Assembly (NCBI RefSeq): GCF_042650885.1
Contig: NZ_JBHSBU010000001.1
Span: 3,906,001 to 3,970,000, forward strand
Direction of reading: 5' to 3'
Origin: Chitinimonas_A lacunae
Lineage (GTDB): Bacteria; Pseudomonadota; Gammaproteobacteria; Burkholderiales; Chitinimonadaceae
DNA: 64,000 nucleotides
Shown: piece by piece, positions 43,851 through 52,336 of the stretch
Numbering within the stretch: position 1 is the stretch's first letter
How the letters are laid out: every line of letters begins with the position of its first letter
Translations under genes and position numbers: made by a program
Notes under the pieces: model-generated
Databases searched by the model: none
What the model was told of the DNA's origin: nothing
What the model saw: the letters and a program-made list of their open reading frames with translations, nothing else

Positions 43851-45526
43851 ACGCACCTTGGCTGGAAGTCCTCGGTTGGGCACTGCTCCATTCGCTATGG
43901 CAAGGCGTCTTGCTCGGGGGAGCGGCGGCGTTGGCACTGCGTCTGTTGCGCCGGGCCGATGGCCGGACCCGCTATCTGCTGGCCTATGCCGCACTGCTCG
44001 CTTGTCTGCTGTTGCCTGTGGTCACGGCCTTGAGCCGGTCGGTGCCGGTCGGTGCCACCGACGAGGGCCTTGGCACGGCGGATTGGACCAGCATGCTCGA
44101 AAGCGGCTTTCCCTGGCTGGTGGGCTTGTGGCTGAGCGGCTTTGCGCTGATGACGCTGCGTCTGCTGGGCGGGCTGCTATGGGTGGAACGCCTGCGGCGC
44201 GCCGGCGAAGCATGGCGCGACCCGCAGTGGCGGCGCCGGCTCGATGGCCTGGCGCTGCGGCTGGGGATAAAACGGCCGGTCGGGCTGCGTCTGGTGGCCG
44301 AGCTGTCCGGCCCCGTCACGGTAGGCTGGCTGCGTCCGGTGGTGCTGTTGCCCGCCGCCCTGGTGGCCCGGATGCCGGCCGATCTGCTCGAAGCCCTGTT
44401 GGCGCATGAACTGGCCCATATCCGTCGCTTTGACTATCTGGCCAATCTGCTGCAATCGGTGGTGGAGGCGCTGTTGTTCCATCATCCGGTGGTGTGGTGG
44501 CTGTCGCGGCAGGTGCGGGTCGAGCGCGAGCAGATCGCCGACGATCTGGCCGCCCTGGTGCTGGGCGAGCCGCGCCGCCTGGCCCTGGCCCTGGGCGAGT
44601 TGAGCCGTTGGGAGCCGCCGCTGGCGCAGGCCGCTCAGGGGGGCGAACTGCTGGCGCGTATCCGCCGACTGCTGCGGCCCGCACCGCAACCAGCGCGGCG
44701 GCGCTTCGGGCCGGTGTTGTTGGGGGCCTGTGCGCTTGGGATGGTGATCCAGGCCCACGGTCTGATCGGCGAGTCGCCGACGGAGCCGACTTCCGTCCCC
44801 GCCCATGCCAGCGTGCCGCGCTTGCCGGTCCTGCAGAACCAGACGCTGCGCGCCAGCCATGCGCTGGTGATCGACGACCAGGGCCGCGTGCTGTTGCAGA
44901 AGGATGCCGACCGCGTGGTGCCGATTGCCTCGCTCACGAAATTGATGACCGCCATGGTGGTGCTCGATGCCCGCCCCGATATGGCCGAGTCGATCCGCAT
45001 CGATGCCAGCGATGTCGAGTCTGGCAAACGCAGTGCTTCCAAGGTGGCGGTGGGCACCACACTGCCACGCGCGCAGATGCTCGATCTGGCGCTGGGCGTG
45101 TCCGACAACCGCGCCGCCAAAGCCCTGGCCCGCACCTACCCAGGCGGCCCTGCCGCCTTCGCACAGGCTGTGCAGGCCAAGATCGCGGCGCTTGGCCTGA
45201 CCCATACCTCGATTCACGAACCGACCGGCCTGTCGCCGCGCAATACCTCGACGGCCACCGATCTGGCCAGGCTGGTACAGGCCGCGTCGCGCTATCCCGC
45301 CATTGCCGGCACCCAGGCCAAATCGGCGGTGGTGGCGCGTCCGGGCTGGGATGTGCTGCTGTCCAAGACCGGCTTCACCCGCGAAGCCGGCCGCTGCCTG
45401 ACTCTGCGCGCCCGTTCGGTGCGGGGCGATGTGACCGTCGTGCTGCTGCATGCCGATGGGGCGGAAAGCCGCGTCCGCGACGCCGTGGAGATTCTGAGCC
45501 GCCTGGAACGCACCCCGGCCTTATAA
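43847..45526 (+). CDS. BlaR1-like M56 metallopeptidase fused to an S11 DD-peptidase
   Basis: 559 residues. Four membrane helices (~10-32, 43-62, 88-112, 286-303) frame an M56 zinc-protease domain with HELAH at 187-191 and a likely third ligand in the 'EREQIADDLAA' stretch. After the last helix, residues ~330-559 form an S11 serine peptidase of the PBP7/PbpG type: SLTK at 362-365, SDN at 419-421 and KTG at 507-509 are all intact. BlaR1 and MecR1 carry a class D beta-lactamase-like sensor at this place. Co-translation with a BlaI repressor (ATGA overlap) suggests a cell-wall or beta-lactam-sensing switch. The function is inferred. Confidence 0.9.
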   Translation: MNAPWLEVLGWALLHSLWQGVLLGGAAALALRLLRRADGRTRYLLAYAALLACLLLPVVTALSRSVPVGATDEGLGTADWTSMLESGFPWLVGLWLSGFALMTLRLLGGLLWVERLRRAGEAWRDPQWRRRLDGLALRLGIKRPVGLRLVAELSGPVTVGWLRPVVLLPAALVARMPADLLEALLAHELAHIRRFDYLANLLQSVVEALLFHHPVVWWLSRQVRVEREQIADDLAALVLGEPRRLALALGELSRWEPPLAQAAQGGELLARIRRLLRPAPQPARRRFGPVLLGACALGMVIQAHGLIGESPTEPTSVPAHASVPRLPVLQNQTLRASHALVIDDQGRVLLQKDADRVVPIASLTKLMTAMVVLDARPDMAESIRIDASDVESGKRSASKVAVGTTLPRAQMLDLALGVSDNRAAKALARTYPGGPAAFAQAVQAKIAALGLTHTSIHEPTGLSPRNTSTATDLARLVQAASRYPAIAGTQAKSAVVARPGWDVLLSKTGFTREAGRCLTLRARSVRGDVTVVLLHADGAESRVRDAVEILSRLERTPAL

Positions 45527-45541
45527 GACCCGCCGCGCTTG

Positions 45542-45568
45542 CTTGGTGTCCGGGTCGGATGCACCAAG
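45542..45568. terminator. Hairpin after the M56-S11 gene
   Basis: CTTGGTG and CACCAAG form a 7-bp perfect stem around GTGTCCGGGTCGGA-containing sequence. No T-run follows. The 14-base core GTGTCCGGGTCGGA recurs at 59508-59521. Confidence 0.4.
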
Positions 45569-45705
45569 GAGGGACGCCCTGACAAGGCCTCACCTCCGGT
45601 TGATCCTGAGCGGTCGCAGCCTCAAGCCCGCCACTTGGACGAGACGAATGCCTGCAGTCGTGATGCGCGGGGAAGCTGGCTGTCGAAGGACATTAGGAAA
45701 ATAAA

Positions 45706-46887
45706 ATGACAAGTATATTACATTTCCAGGAGGAGTCTCCAGGACGAAATAAAAGAATCGACCTGCTGCGTGGCGTAGCCATCCTGTGCGTGCTGCTGCT
45801 CCATTACGCGCTCGCCTATGGCTGGAAGAAGCATCCGCTCGCCGCGCTGGTCGATGGTGCGCTGCTGCGGGCGGTCTACCACGGCAATTTCGGCGTTACG
45901 CTGTTCTTTGTGGTGTCGGGCTATCTGATCACCCATCTATCGCTGGCCCGCTGGGGCAGTCTGAGCAGGATTGCCCTGCGCGACTTCTACCTGCTGCGTG
46001 CTGCCCGTCTGTTGCCGGCCTTGCTGCTGGCGCTTGGTCTGATCGTGACCCTGGGTTGCCTCGACCTGCCGTTCTTCGACAACCGCGACGGCGGCCATGC
46101 GCTGCCGGCGAGCTATTTCATTCCAGCGGTCCTCTCCGTGCTGACCTTCTGGCACAACCTGCTGATGCAATCCGAGGGCTATTTCAACTACTGCCTCAAT
46201 ATCTACTGGTCGCTATCGGTCGAGGAGGCGTTCTATCTGCTGCTTCCTCTGGCTGGATGGCTATTGCGGCGCACCCGTCTGCTGGTGCTGGTCTGTCTGC
46301 TGCTGATCGTGATCGGACCGATCTATCGCACCGTGCATGCTCACGATGAGCTGTTTTTCATGTATGGCTATCTGGCGTGTTTCGACGCCATCGCCATGGG
46401 CTGTCTGGTGGGGTTGCTGGCGCAGCGCCTGGGCTTGAGCGGTCGTTCTGCCGCCGGCTTGCGGCTGCTGGCCGCGCTGGCATTCGTGGCGCTCTATCTG
46501 CGCGGTTTTGCCGGCTGGGAAGGGGTCAGCTTTTCGCTGGTTGCGCTGTGTGCCGCCGTCTATCTGCTGGCCTCGGTCAACGACCCGGCTCCCGGCTGGG
46601 GCACGGGAAGGCTCACGGCGCCGCTGCGCTGGCTCGGACGGCACAGCTACGAGCTGTACCTGTTCCATATCATCGTGCTGGGCCTGCAACGCAATCTGCT
46701 GAGCCGCGAACAGCTCGATTCGCTCGGCTGGTCCTTGTGGGCGCTGCTGTTTCTGGGAGGATCGGCGCTGCTGGCCTGGCTGGTCGCGCGTTTTGTCTCC
46801 CTGCCTGCCAATGACGCGCTGCGACGACGTTATCTCCCGCCCGGCGCTGGGGCTGCGCGGCTGATGCCAGCCGGCACCGCGCGCTAA
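45706..46887 (+). CDS. OafA/YrhL-type acyltransferase 3 family protein
   Basis: A 393-residue inner-membrane protein with about ten helices. The N-terminal block 'KRIDLLRGVAILCVLLLHYALAYG' has the conserved Arg and His of the family, and 'WSLSVEEAFYLLLPL' and 'LRWLGRHSYELYLFHIIVLGL' are present. Members O-acylate sugars of LPS, peptidoglycan or capsule. The start at 45706 has AGGAAAATAAA just before; these bases resemble the A+T-rich repeat, so the N-terminus may derive partly from a repeat copy. No glycan genes are near. Confidence 0.93.
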   Translation: MTSILHFQEESPGRNKRIDLLRGVAILCVLLLHYALAYGWKKHPLAALVDGALLRAVYHGNFGVTLFFVVSGYLITHLSLARWGSLSRIALRDFYLLRAARLLPALLLALGLIVTLGCLDLPFFDNRDGGHALPASYFIPAVLSVLTFWHNLLMQSEGYFNYCLNIYWSLSVEEAFYLLLPLAGWLLRRTRLLVLVCLLLIVIGPIYRTVHAHDELFFMYGYLACFDAIAMGCLVGLLAQRLGLSGRSAAGLRLLAALAFVALYLRGFAGWEGVSFSLVALCAAVYLLASVNDPAPGWGTGRLTAPLRWLGRHSYELYLFHIIVLGLQRNLLSREQLDSLGWSLWALLFLGGSALLAWLVARFVSLPANDALRRRYLPPGAGAARLMPAGTAR

Positions 46888-46983
46888 ATCCACTTTCCAT
46901 TTGCGCGATCCGATCCTGCTGGCGCTTGACCGGCCGGGACGGTCGCGTCCCGATGTCCGCGTTTTTCCTCAAGGAGTCATCCA

Positions 46984-47910
46984 ATGCCTCATCGCGCTCT
47001 ACTGGCTGCTCTGTTGGCTGCCGTATTGCTGGGTTCGCGCGCAGGGCAGGCCGAACCGGCCGCTGCCATCGCCAGCGCCGACCAGGTCATGCCCTATGTG
47101 CTCGACAACACCGAAGTCCGGCCGATCCGCTCGGCCATTCTCCAGCGCGACTACCAGCTATTCGTCAGCCTGCCTGATGGTTACCGCGAAGGGACGCGCA
47201 GCTATCCCGTGCTGTTTCTGACCGATGCCAACTATGCCTTTCCGCTGGTGCGCAGCATCGTGCGGCGGGTCCGCGACGACGGCAAGGCGCTGGAGGATTG
47301 CATTGTGATCGGCCTGTCCTACGCCCGCGGCGAAACGCCGGGCTACAGCCGGCGGCGCGATTACACCCCGACCGTGCGCGAGCAGCTCGATCCGGCGCCA
47401 GGTGGGCCGTACCGCTATGGCGAAGCCGAAGCCTATCGCCGCTTTATTGCCGAGGAAGTGTTCCCGTGGGTGGCCAGCCACTACCGGGCCGATCTGCAAC
47501 GTGCGATCTACGCCGGCCATTCCTATGGTGGCCTGTTGGGCGTCCATATCCTGCTGACCGAGCCGCGGATGTTCTCGCACTACATCCTCAGCAGTCCTTC
47601 GCTGTGGTACGACAACAAGGTGATGTTCAAGCGCCTGGAGAGCTATCTGGCGAGCCAGCCCGATCTGCCGGCCAAGGTATTGATGCCGATCGGCGCCTTC
47701 GAGACCGTGCGGCCGGAGTCGGACAACCCGCGCTACCACAAGGAACACGATATGGTGCGAGACCTGCTGCGCTTTGAGCAGCGTTTGCAGGAGCGGGCGT
47801 ATCCGGGCCTGGAGATCCGCGCGCTTGTGCTGGACGATGAAGACCATCTGACCGTCTTTCCGGCCAGCATTACACGCGGGCTGCTGTGGGCACTTGCACC
47901 GAAGAAGTAA
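46984..47910 (+). CDS. Secreted esterase/hydrolase (COG2819, IroE/EstD type)
   Basis: A 308-residue protein. A signal peptide (~1-23, ending GQA) is followed by an alpha/beta-hydrolase: 'SYPVLFLTDANYAFPLVRSI', nucleophile 'AGHSYGGLLGVHILL', and histidine 'DDEDHLTVFPASITRGLLWA'. The COG2819 group includes siderophore esterases such as IroE, but I see no siderophore genes here, so the substrate is unknown. AAGGAGTCATCCA precedes the ATG. It starts about 100 bp after the acyltransferase. Confidence 0.88.
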   Translation: MPHRALLAALLAAVLLGSRAGQAEPAAAIASADQVMPYVLDNTEVRPIRSAILQRDYQLFVSLPDGYREGTRSYPVLFLTDANYAFPLVRSIVRRVRDDGKALEDCIVIGLSYARGETPGYSRRRDYTPTVREQLDPAPGGPYRYGEAEAYRRFIAEEVFPWVASHYRADLQRAIYAGHSYGGLLGVHILLTEPRMFSHYILSSPSLWYDNKVMFKRLESYLASQPDLPAKVLMPIGAFETVRPESDNPRYHKEHDMVRDLLRFEQRLQERAYPGLEIRALVLDDEDHLTVFPASITRGLLWALAPKK

Positions 47911-47977
47911 TAAATGATTATTTCTTGAAGAAGATGGATATCTATCTTGCAGTAGATTTGCTTGATTTTTGATATGT
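47911..47977 (-). repeat. A+T-rich dispersed repeat, copy M
   Basis: On the minus strand CTACTGCAAGATAGATATCC and AAGAAATAATCATTTATTA match the CTGCAAGATAT and A-rich tail of copy C. It begins right after the esterase stop codon, like copy B. Confidence 0.45.
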
Positions 47978-48012
47978 GAGGCAGAGGCAGGCGCTGTCAC
48001 AGCGCCTGCCTG

Positions 48013-48798
48013 TTATTCCACCCGATCGGCGGCGCTGTCGCGCCAGCGTTCGAGGTATTTCTCCAGGATGGCTTCGGTGCGGCCCTCGCGCTCGTACTGG
48101 CGCAGCTTTTCATCGAAGCGGGCGGCCAGCACGCGGCAGGGGGAATGGCGGCTGAAGCCGAAATGGATTTCGCCCTGGCTGACCATCGGTTGCAGGGCCA
48201 TCAGCCGCTTCTCCATATTCTTGCCCAGCACATAAGCCATCCCGGCCTGATAGCCGGTCACGAAATAGTCGGTCAGTCCACGGTCGAGATCATGAAAGCC
48301 ACGGTCGAGGTTATAGGCCGGCACGATGGTCAGATGATGGCGCATGAATTCATCGAAACCTTCGCCGAAACGGTCGCCCAGACTGGCGCCGCCCCGATAG
48401 GGCTGTAGATCCTCCCAGCGCCGGTAGGCAATCCGGCGATCGCGCCGCACGAAGATCGCGCTGGGATTGGCACTGAAAGGCGCTTCGCCGAATTGGAGGA
48501 ATTTCTCCCGATCAGGCGTGCGGCGCAGCGCCAGCACCAGATCGATTTCCCCCAATTCAGCGGCTTTGAGCACCCGATTCCACGGCCCGACATAACGCGC
48601 TTCGCCCGGAATGCGCAGTTCAGTCAGGATGCGCTCGGTAATTTCCACCGTGGCCCCGAGCAGACGGCCATTGTCCGACCAGTGAAAGGGCGGGTAATTG
48701 GGATTGGCTGAATACACCAACTTGCGACAACCTTCATCAGCGCGCAACAAACCAGGCCAGGCCGCCAGCAACACGGCGACAAGCGCGACGATACGCAT
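48013..48798 (-). CDS. Orphan periplasmic binding protein (SBP_bac_3)
   Basis: A 261-residue exported protein. The signal peptide (MRIVALVAVLLAAWPGLLRA) is followed by 'LVYSANPNYPPFHWSDNGRLLGATVEITERIL' and 'DLVLALRRTPDREKFLQFGEAPF', as in the family. The later region has many aromatic residues ('YNLDRGFHDLDRGLTDYFVTGYQ'). No transporter partners are near. ATG 48798 has GGAG 9 bases upstream; a TTG at 48804 is less likely. Its ligand is unknown. Confidence 0.85.
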   Translation of the reverse strand: MRIVALVAVLLAAWPGLLRADEGCRKLVYSANPNYPPFHWSDNGRLLGATVEITERILTELRIPGEARYVGPWNRVLKAAELGEIDLVLALRRTPDREKFLQFGEAPFSANPSAIFVRRDRRIAYRRWEDLQPYRGGASLGDRFGEGFDEFMRHHLTIVPAYNLDRGFHDLDRGLTDYFVTGYQAGMAYVLGKNMEKRLMALQPMVSQGEIHFGFSRHSPCRVLAARFDEKLRQYEREGRTEAILEKYLERWRDSAADRVE

Positions 48799-49078
48799 TG
48801 GCAAAGACTCCTGATAAATCGATCAACGGGAAATGGAAAAGATGGCCTGATCCAGCAAGGCCGATCGTATCTGAATCAGTCAGGCAAACCGCCTATCTTA
48901 ACGGCGAAAAGCCGGTCAATTAACGGATTTTTCAATTCCTTATCATGCATCAATTAAGAAAACAGCCAGGCATGCCAGTTGTTGACCGTTTTCTTTATCT
49001 GTTGTTTGCACGGGAGAGGCGGTAAGCAGGTGCAGGACGGTACAGCGCACGGAACCAGGCGGACCGGGGTGGGTAAAC

Positions 49079-49166
49079 AGGTATGCGTAGGTGTCATGCC
49101 TTTAAAAACTGTCTTCCAGATCTGAATTTCCATTTGGAGGAAGAAAAATGCGTTTTACGCATACCT
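49079..49166. repeat. 88-bp inverted-repeat element with flanking AAAC
   Basis: AGGTATGCGTA (49079-49089) and TACGCATACCT (49156-49166) are perfect 11-bp inverted ends. Inside are TCTTCC / GGAAGA (49112-49117, 49139-49144) and AAAAC / GTTTT. The bases AAAC lie just outside both ends, which could be a 4-bp target duplication. It looks like a small non-autonomous element or a folded RNA. Confidence 0.4.
49144..49162 (-). terminator. Rho-independent terminator of the RND operon
   Basis: On the minus strand ATGCGT-AAA-ACGCAT is followed by TTTT. It lies 21 bases past the RND pump stop codon. Confidence 0.65.
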
Positions 49167-49182
49167 AAACCGAACCGGCCGC

Positions 49183-52100
49183 TCAGCTTGCCGCACTGGG
49201 CTCGGACTGACGCCAGCGTCGCACCCGCTCACCCAGGCTATCGAAGAACAGATAGAGCACCGGGGTGATATAGAGGGTGATCAATTGCGAGAACAGCAGC
49301 CCGCCGACGACCGCCAGCCCCAGCGGCTGCCGCAGTTCGGCGCCAGCGCCCCAGCCTGCGGCAATCGGCACCGCGCCCATCATCGCCGCCAGGGTGGTCA
49401 TGATGATCGGACGAAAACGCAGCAGGCAGGCGCTGCGGATGGCGCTCAGGGCATTGCTGTCACCATCGCGCCGGGCTTCGATGGCGAAGTCGATCATCAT
49501 GATGGCGTTCTTCTTCACGATACCGATCAGCATCAGGATGCCGATGGTGGCGATCACCGTCAGTTCCATATCGAACAGCCGCAAAGTGATCAGCGCGCCG
49601 ACGGCGGCCGAGGGAATGCCGGCGAGGATGGTGATCGGATGGATAAAGCTCTCGTACAGCACCCCGAGCAGCACATAGATGACCGCCACCGCCAGCAGCA
49701 GCAAGGCCAACTGGCTGGTCTGACTTTGCTGGAACACCGCTGCGTCGCCGCCCAGGCTGGTGATCACGGTCGCGGGCATGCCGAGCCGCTGCTTGGCCGC
49801 TTCGATCCTTTGCAGGGCCTGCGCCAGCGTAGCGCCGTCGGCCAGGTTGAACGACAGTGTCACGGCCTGGAGCTGGCCCTGGTGGTTGACCGAGGTCGGG
49901 CCGACGGTCCGCTCGACCGTGGCAAAGCTGGTCAGCGGCACCAACTGGCCCGAGGTCGAGCGCACGCGCACCCGTTCAAAGGCAGTTTCGTCGCTGCGGA
50001 ACGGATTGTCGAAGCGCATCAGCACGGCGTAATCGTCGGTCGGGGTGTAGATGGTGGCCACCTGCCGCTCGCCGAAGGCACCGTACAGCGTGTCGCGCAG
50101 CGTCTGCATATCGATGCCGAGTTCGGCGGCGCGGTCACGGTCGATCCGCAGCGAGGCTTGCAGGCCGCGCAACTGGGCATCGGTGGTCACATCGCGCAGC
50201 AGCGGCTCGGTCTGGACCGCCCGCATCAGCGCTTCGGCCCAGCGGTTGAGTTCGTCGGCCCTGACGCTCTGCATCACGTACTGGTAGCGGCTCTTGCTGC
50301 TGCGGCCGCCCAGGCGCAGGTTCTGGATCGGGTTGAAGAAGGTGCGCACGCCGGTGATCTGGGCCGTATCGCGCCGCATGCGCTCGATCACCGCCTTCAT
50401 CGGCGGGCGCTTGTCCTTGGGCACCAGGGTGACGAAGAATCGGCCCGAATTATTGCTGTTGATGCCGCCACCCACCACCGACACCACCTGGGCCACATGC
50501 GGATTGGCCCGCAGCTTGGCTTCGACCTGGCGTTGCAGCGCCAGCATGGCCGGGTTGGCAATATCCTGTGCCGCTTCGGTGCCGACGCTGATTTCACCGA
50601 TGTCCTCTTCGGGGAAGAAGCCCTTGGGGATCTGGATCGAGAACCAGGCAGTCAGCGCGAAGGTCGAGAGCGCCACCACCAGGACGAAGCGGCGGTGCTG
50701 GAGGGCCCAATCGAGGCTGTCGCGGTAGAGCCCGAGCAGCCCGTCGAAAAATCGCTCGAAGGCGCGGCTGACCGGGCCGGCCGAGGCTTCATGGCTGCCC
50801 GGTTTGAGAAACAGCGCGCACAGCATCGGAATCAGCGTCAGCGAGGCCAGCGCCGACACCAGGATCGCCAGCGACACCACCACGGCGAATTCATGGAACA
50901 GCCGGCCGATCACCCCGGGCATATAGAAGATCGGGATAAACACCGCCACCAGCGACAGCGAGATCGACACGATGGTAAACCCCACCTCGCGTGCGCCCTG
51001 GATCGCCGCTTCAAACGGCTTCATGCCTTTTTCGATATGGCGGACGATGTTTTCCAGCACCACGATGGCATCGTCGACCACCAGCCCCACGGCCAGCGTG
51101 ATGCCGAGCAGCGAGACGTTGTTGAGCGAATGGCCGAAATAGGCCATCAGCGCGAAGGTGGACACCAGCGACACGGGCAGGGTGACGGTCGGGATCAAGG
51201 TGGCCGACAGCTTGCGCAGGAACAAGAAGATCACCATCACCACCAGCGCCACCGTGATGCCGAGGCTGATATTGACGTCGTGGATGGCTTCCCGGATCGA
51301 GACCGAGCGGTCGCTATAGAGCTGAAGCCGGATCGAGGCCGGCATCTGCGACACCAGCTTGGGCACCACCTGGCGGATGGCGTCGATCACCGCCACGGTA
51401 TTGGCGTCGGGCTGCCGCTGGATGGCCAGCACCAGGCCTCGTTCACCATTGATCCAGGCGCCGCTTGAAATCGACTGCACGCTGTCCTCGACCCGCGCCA
51501 CATCGCTCAGTCGCACCACGCCGCCGGGACGCTGCGCCACCACCACCCGGGAGAACTCGGCTGCGTCGCGCAACTGGCGGTTGGCTTCAATGATCAGCAA
51601 CTGGCGCTGGCCTTCGAGCTGGCCGACCGGGGTATTGGCATTGGCAGCGCGCAGCGCGGCCGAAACTTCGGCCACGGTCAGATTGCGCGCGGCCAGCCGG
51701 TCGGGGTCGATCTGCACCCGCACCGCATATTTCTTCTGACCGTAGACATTGACCTGGGCCACGCCGTTGATGGTCGATAGATTGGGCGAAATCAGGTTTT
51801 CGGCGAAATCGTTGAGCGCCGACAGCGGCAGCGCCGGCGAAGTCATGCCGATCAGCAAGATGGGCTGGTCGGCCGGATTGACCTTGCGATAGAACGGCGG
51901 GCTGCTCATATCGTCGGGCAGGCTGCGCTGGGCGCGCAGCAGTGCGGCCTGGACATCGACGGCGGCCTTGTCGATATCGCGGCTTTCGTCGAATTCGAGC
52001 GTGATCGAGGTCTGCCCCGGGCTCGAGGTCGAGGTGATCAGATTGAGCCCGGCGATGGTGGCGAACTGCTTCTCCAGCGGCGTGGCCACCGAGGCGGCCA

Positions 52101-52275
52101 TGGTCTCGGGGCTGGCACCGGGCAGATTGGCCGAGACATTGATGGTCGGGGTGTCGAACGAGGGCAGGGCGGCGATCGGTAGCTGCCGGTAGGCGAACAG
52201 GCCCAGCACCACCACGGCGATCGACAGCAGGGTCGTCATCACCGGGCGGCGGATACAGAGTTCGGACAGATGCAT
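49183..52275 (-). CDS. RND-type multidrug efflux pump (MdtB/MdtC-like)
   Basis: A 1030-residue inner-membrane pump of normal RND length. Two six-helix-plus-loop repeats are visible: 'MTTLLSIAVVVLGLFAYRQLPIAALPSFD' at the N-terminus, and RND motif D-type 'LAVGLVVDDAIVVLENI' in the middle. 'TLIPMLCALFL' and the second-half loop 'FFPEEDIGEISVGTEAAQDIAN' follow. Residue patterns suit the MdtB/MdtC/MuxB branch. A frame begins at 52449, but the conserved MHLSELCIRRPVMTTL start at 52275 is preferred. The adaptor gene is 61 bp upstream on the same strand. No outer-membrane TolC gene is adjacent. Confidence 0.95.
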   Translation of the reverse strand: MHLSELCIRRPVMTTLLSIAVVVLGLFAYRQLPIAALPSFDTPTINVSANLPGASPETMAASVATPLEKQFATIAGLNLITSTSSPGQTSITLEFDESRDIDKAAVDVQAALLRAQRSLPDDMSSPPFYRKVNPADQPILLIGMTSPALPLSALNDFAENLISPNLSTINGVAQVNVYGQKKYAVRVQIDPDRLAARNLTVAEVSAALRAANANTPVGQLEGQRQLLIIEANRQLRDAAEFSRVVVAQRPGGVVRLSDVARVEDSVQSISSGAWINGERGLVLAIQRQPDANTVAVIDAIRQVVPKLVSQMPASIRLQLYSDRSVSIREAIHDVNISLGITVALVVMVIFLFLRKLSATLIPTVTLPVSLVSTFALMAYFGHSLNNVSLLGITLAVGLVVDDAIVVLENIVRHIEKGMKPFEAAIQGAREVGFTIVSISLSLVAVFIPIFYMPGVIGRLFHEFAVVVSLAILVSALASLTLIPMLCALFLKPGSHEASAGPVSRAFERFFDGLLGLYRDSLDWALQHRRFVLVVALSTFALTAWFSIQIPKGFFPEEDIGEISVGTEAAQDIANPAMLALQRQVEAKLRANPHVAQVVSVVGGGINSNNSGRFFVTLVPKDKRPPMKAVIERMRRDTAQITGVRTFFNPIQNLRLGGRSSKSRYQYVMQSVRADELNRWAEALMRAVQTEPLLRDVTTDAQLRGLQASLRIDRDRAAELGIDMQTLRDTLYGAFGERQVATIYTPTDDYAVLMRFDNPFRSDETAFERVRVRSTSGQLVPLTSFATVERTVGPTSVNHQGQLQAVTLSFNLADGATLAQALQRIEAAKQRLGMPATVITSLGGDAAVFQQSQTSQLALLLLAVAVIYVLLGVLYESFIHPITILAGIPSAAVGALITLRLFDMELTVIATIGILMLIGIVKKNAIMMIDFAIEARRDGDSNALSAIRSACLLRFRPIIMTTLAAMMGAVPIAAGWGAGAELRQPLGLAVVGGLLFSQLITLYITPVLYLFFDSLGERVRRWRQSEPSAAS

Positions 52276-52336
52276 GGTCGTGGGCTTCGCGGCAAGAAGA
52301 ACGAAGCGGACGGCCGGGCCGTCCGCGCGGCGGAGG

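Larger units (their letters stand above)
48799..49182. other. Non-coding region with inverted-repeat element
   Basis: A 384-bp gap. An 88-bp inverted-repeat structure (49079-49166) lies at its right end, and the terminator of the RND operon is inside it. No gene is supported; an open frame at 49083-49268 overlaps the RND gene antisense. Confidence 0.45.

Noticed and set aside
49285..51468. 727-codon open frame on the plus strand
   Set aside because: It is antisense to the RND pump, is His/Gln/Arg-rich with no family character, and lacks a ribosome site. The RND frame explains the region.
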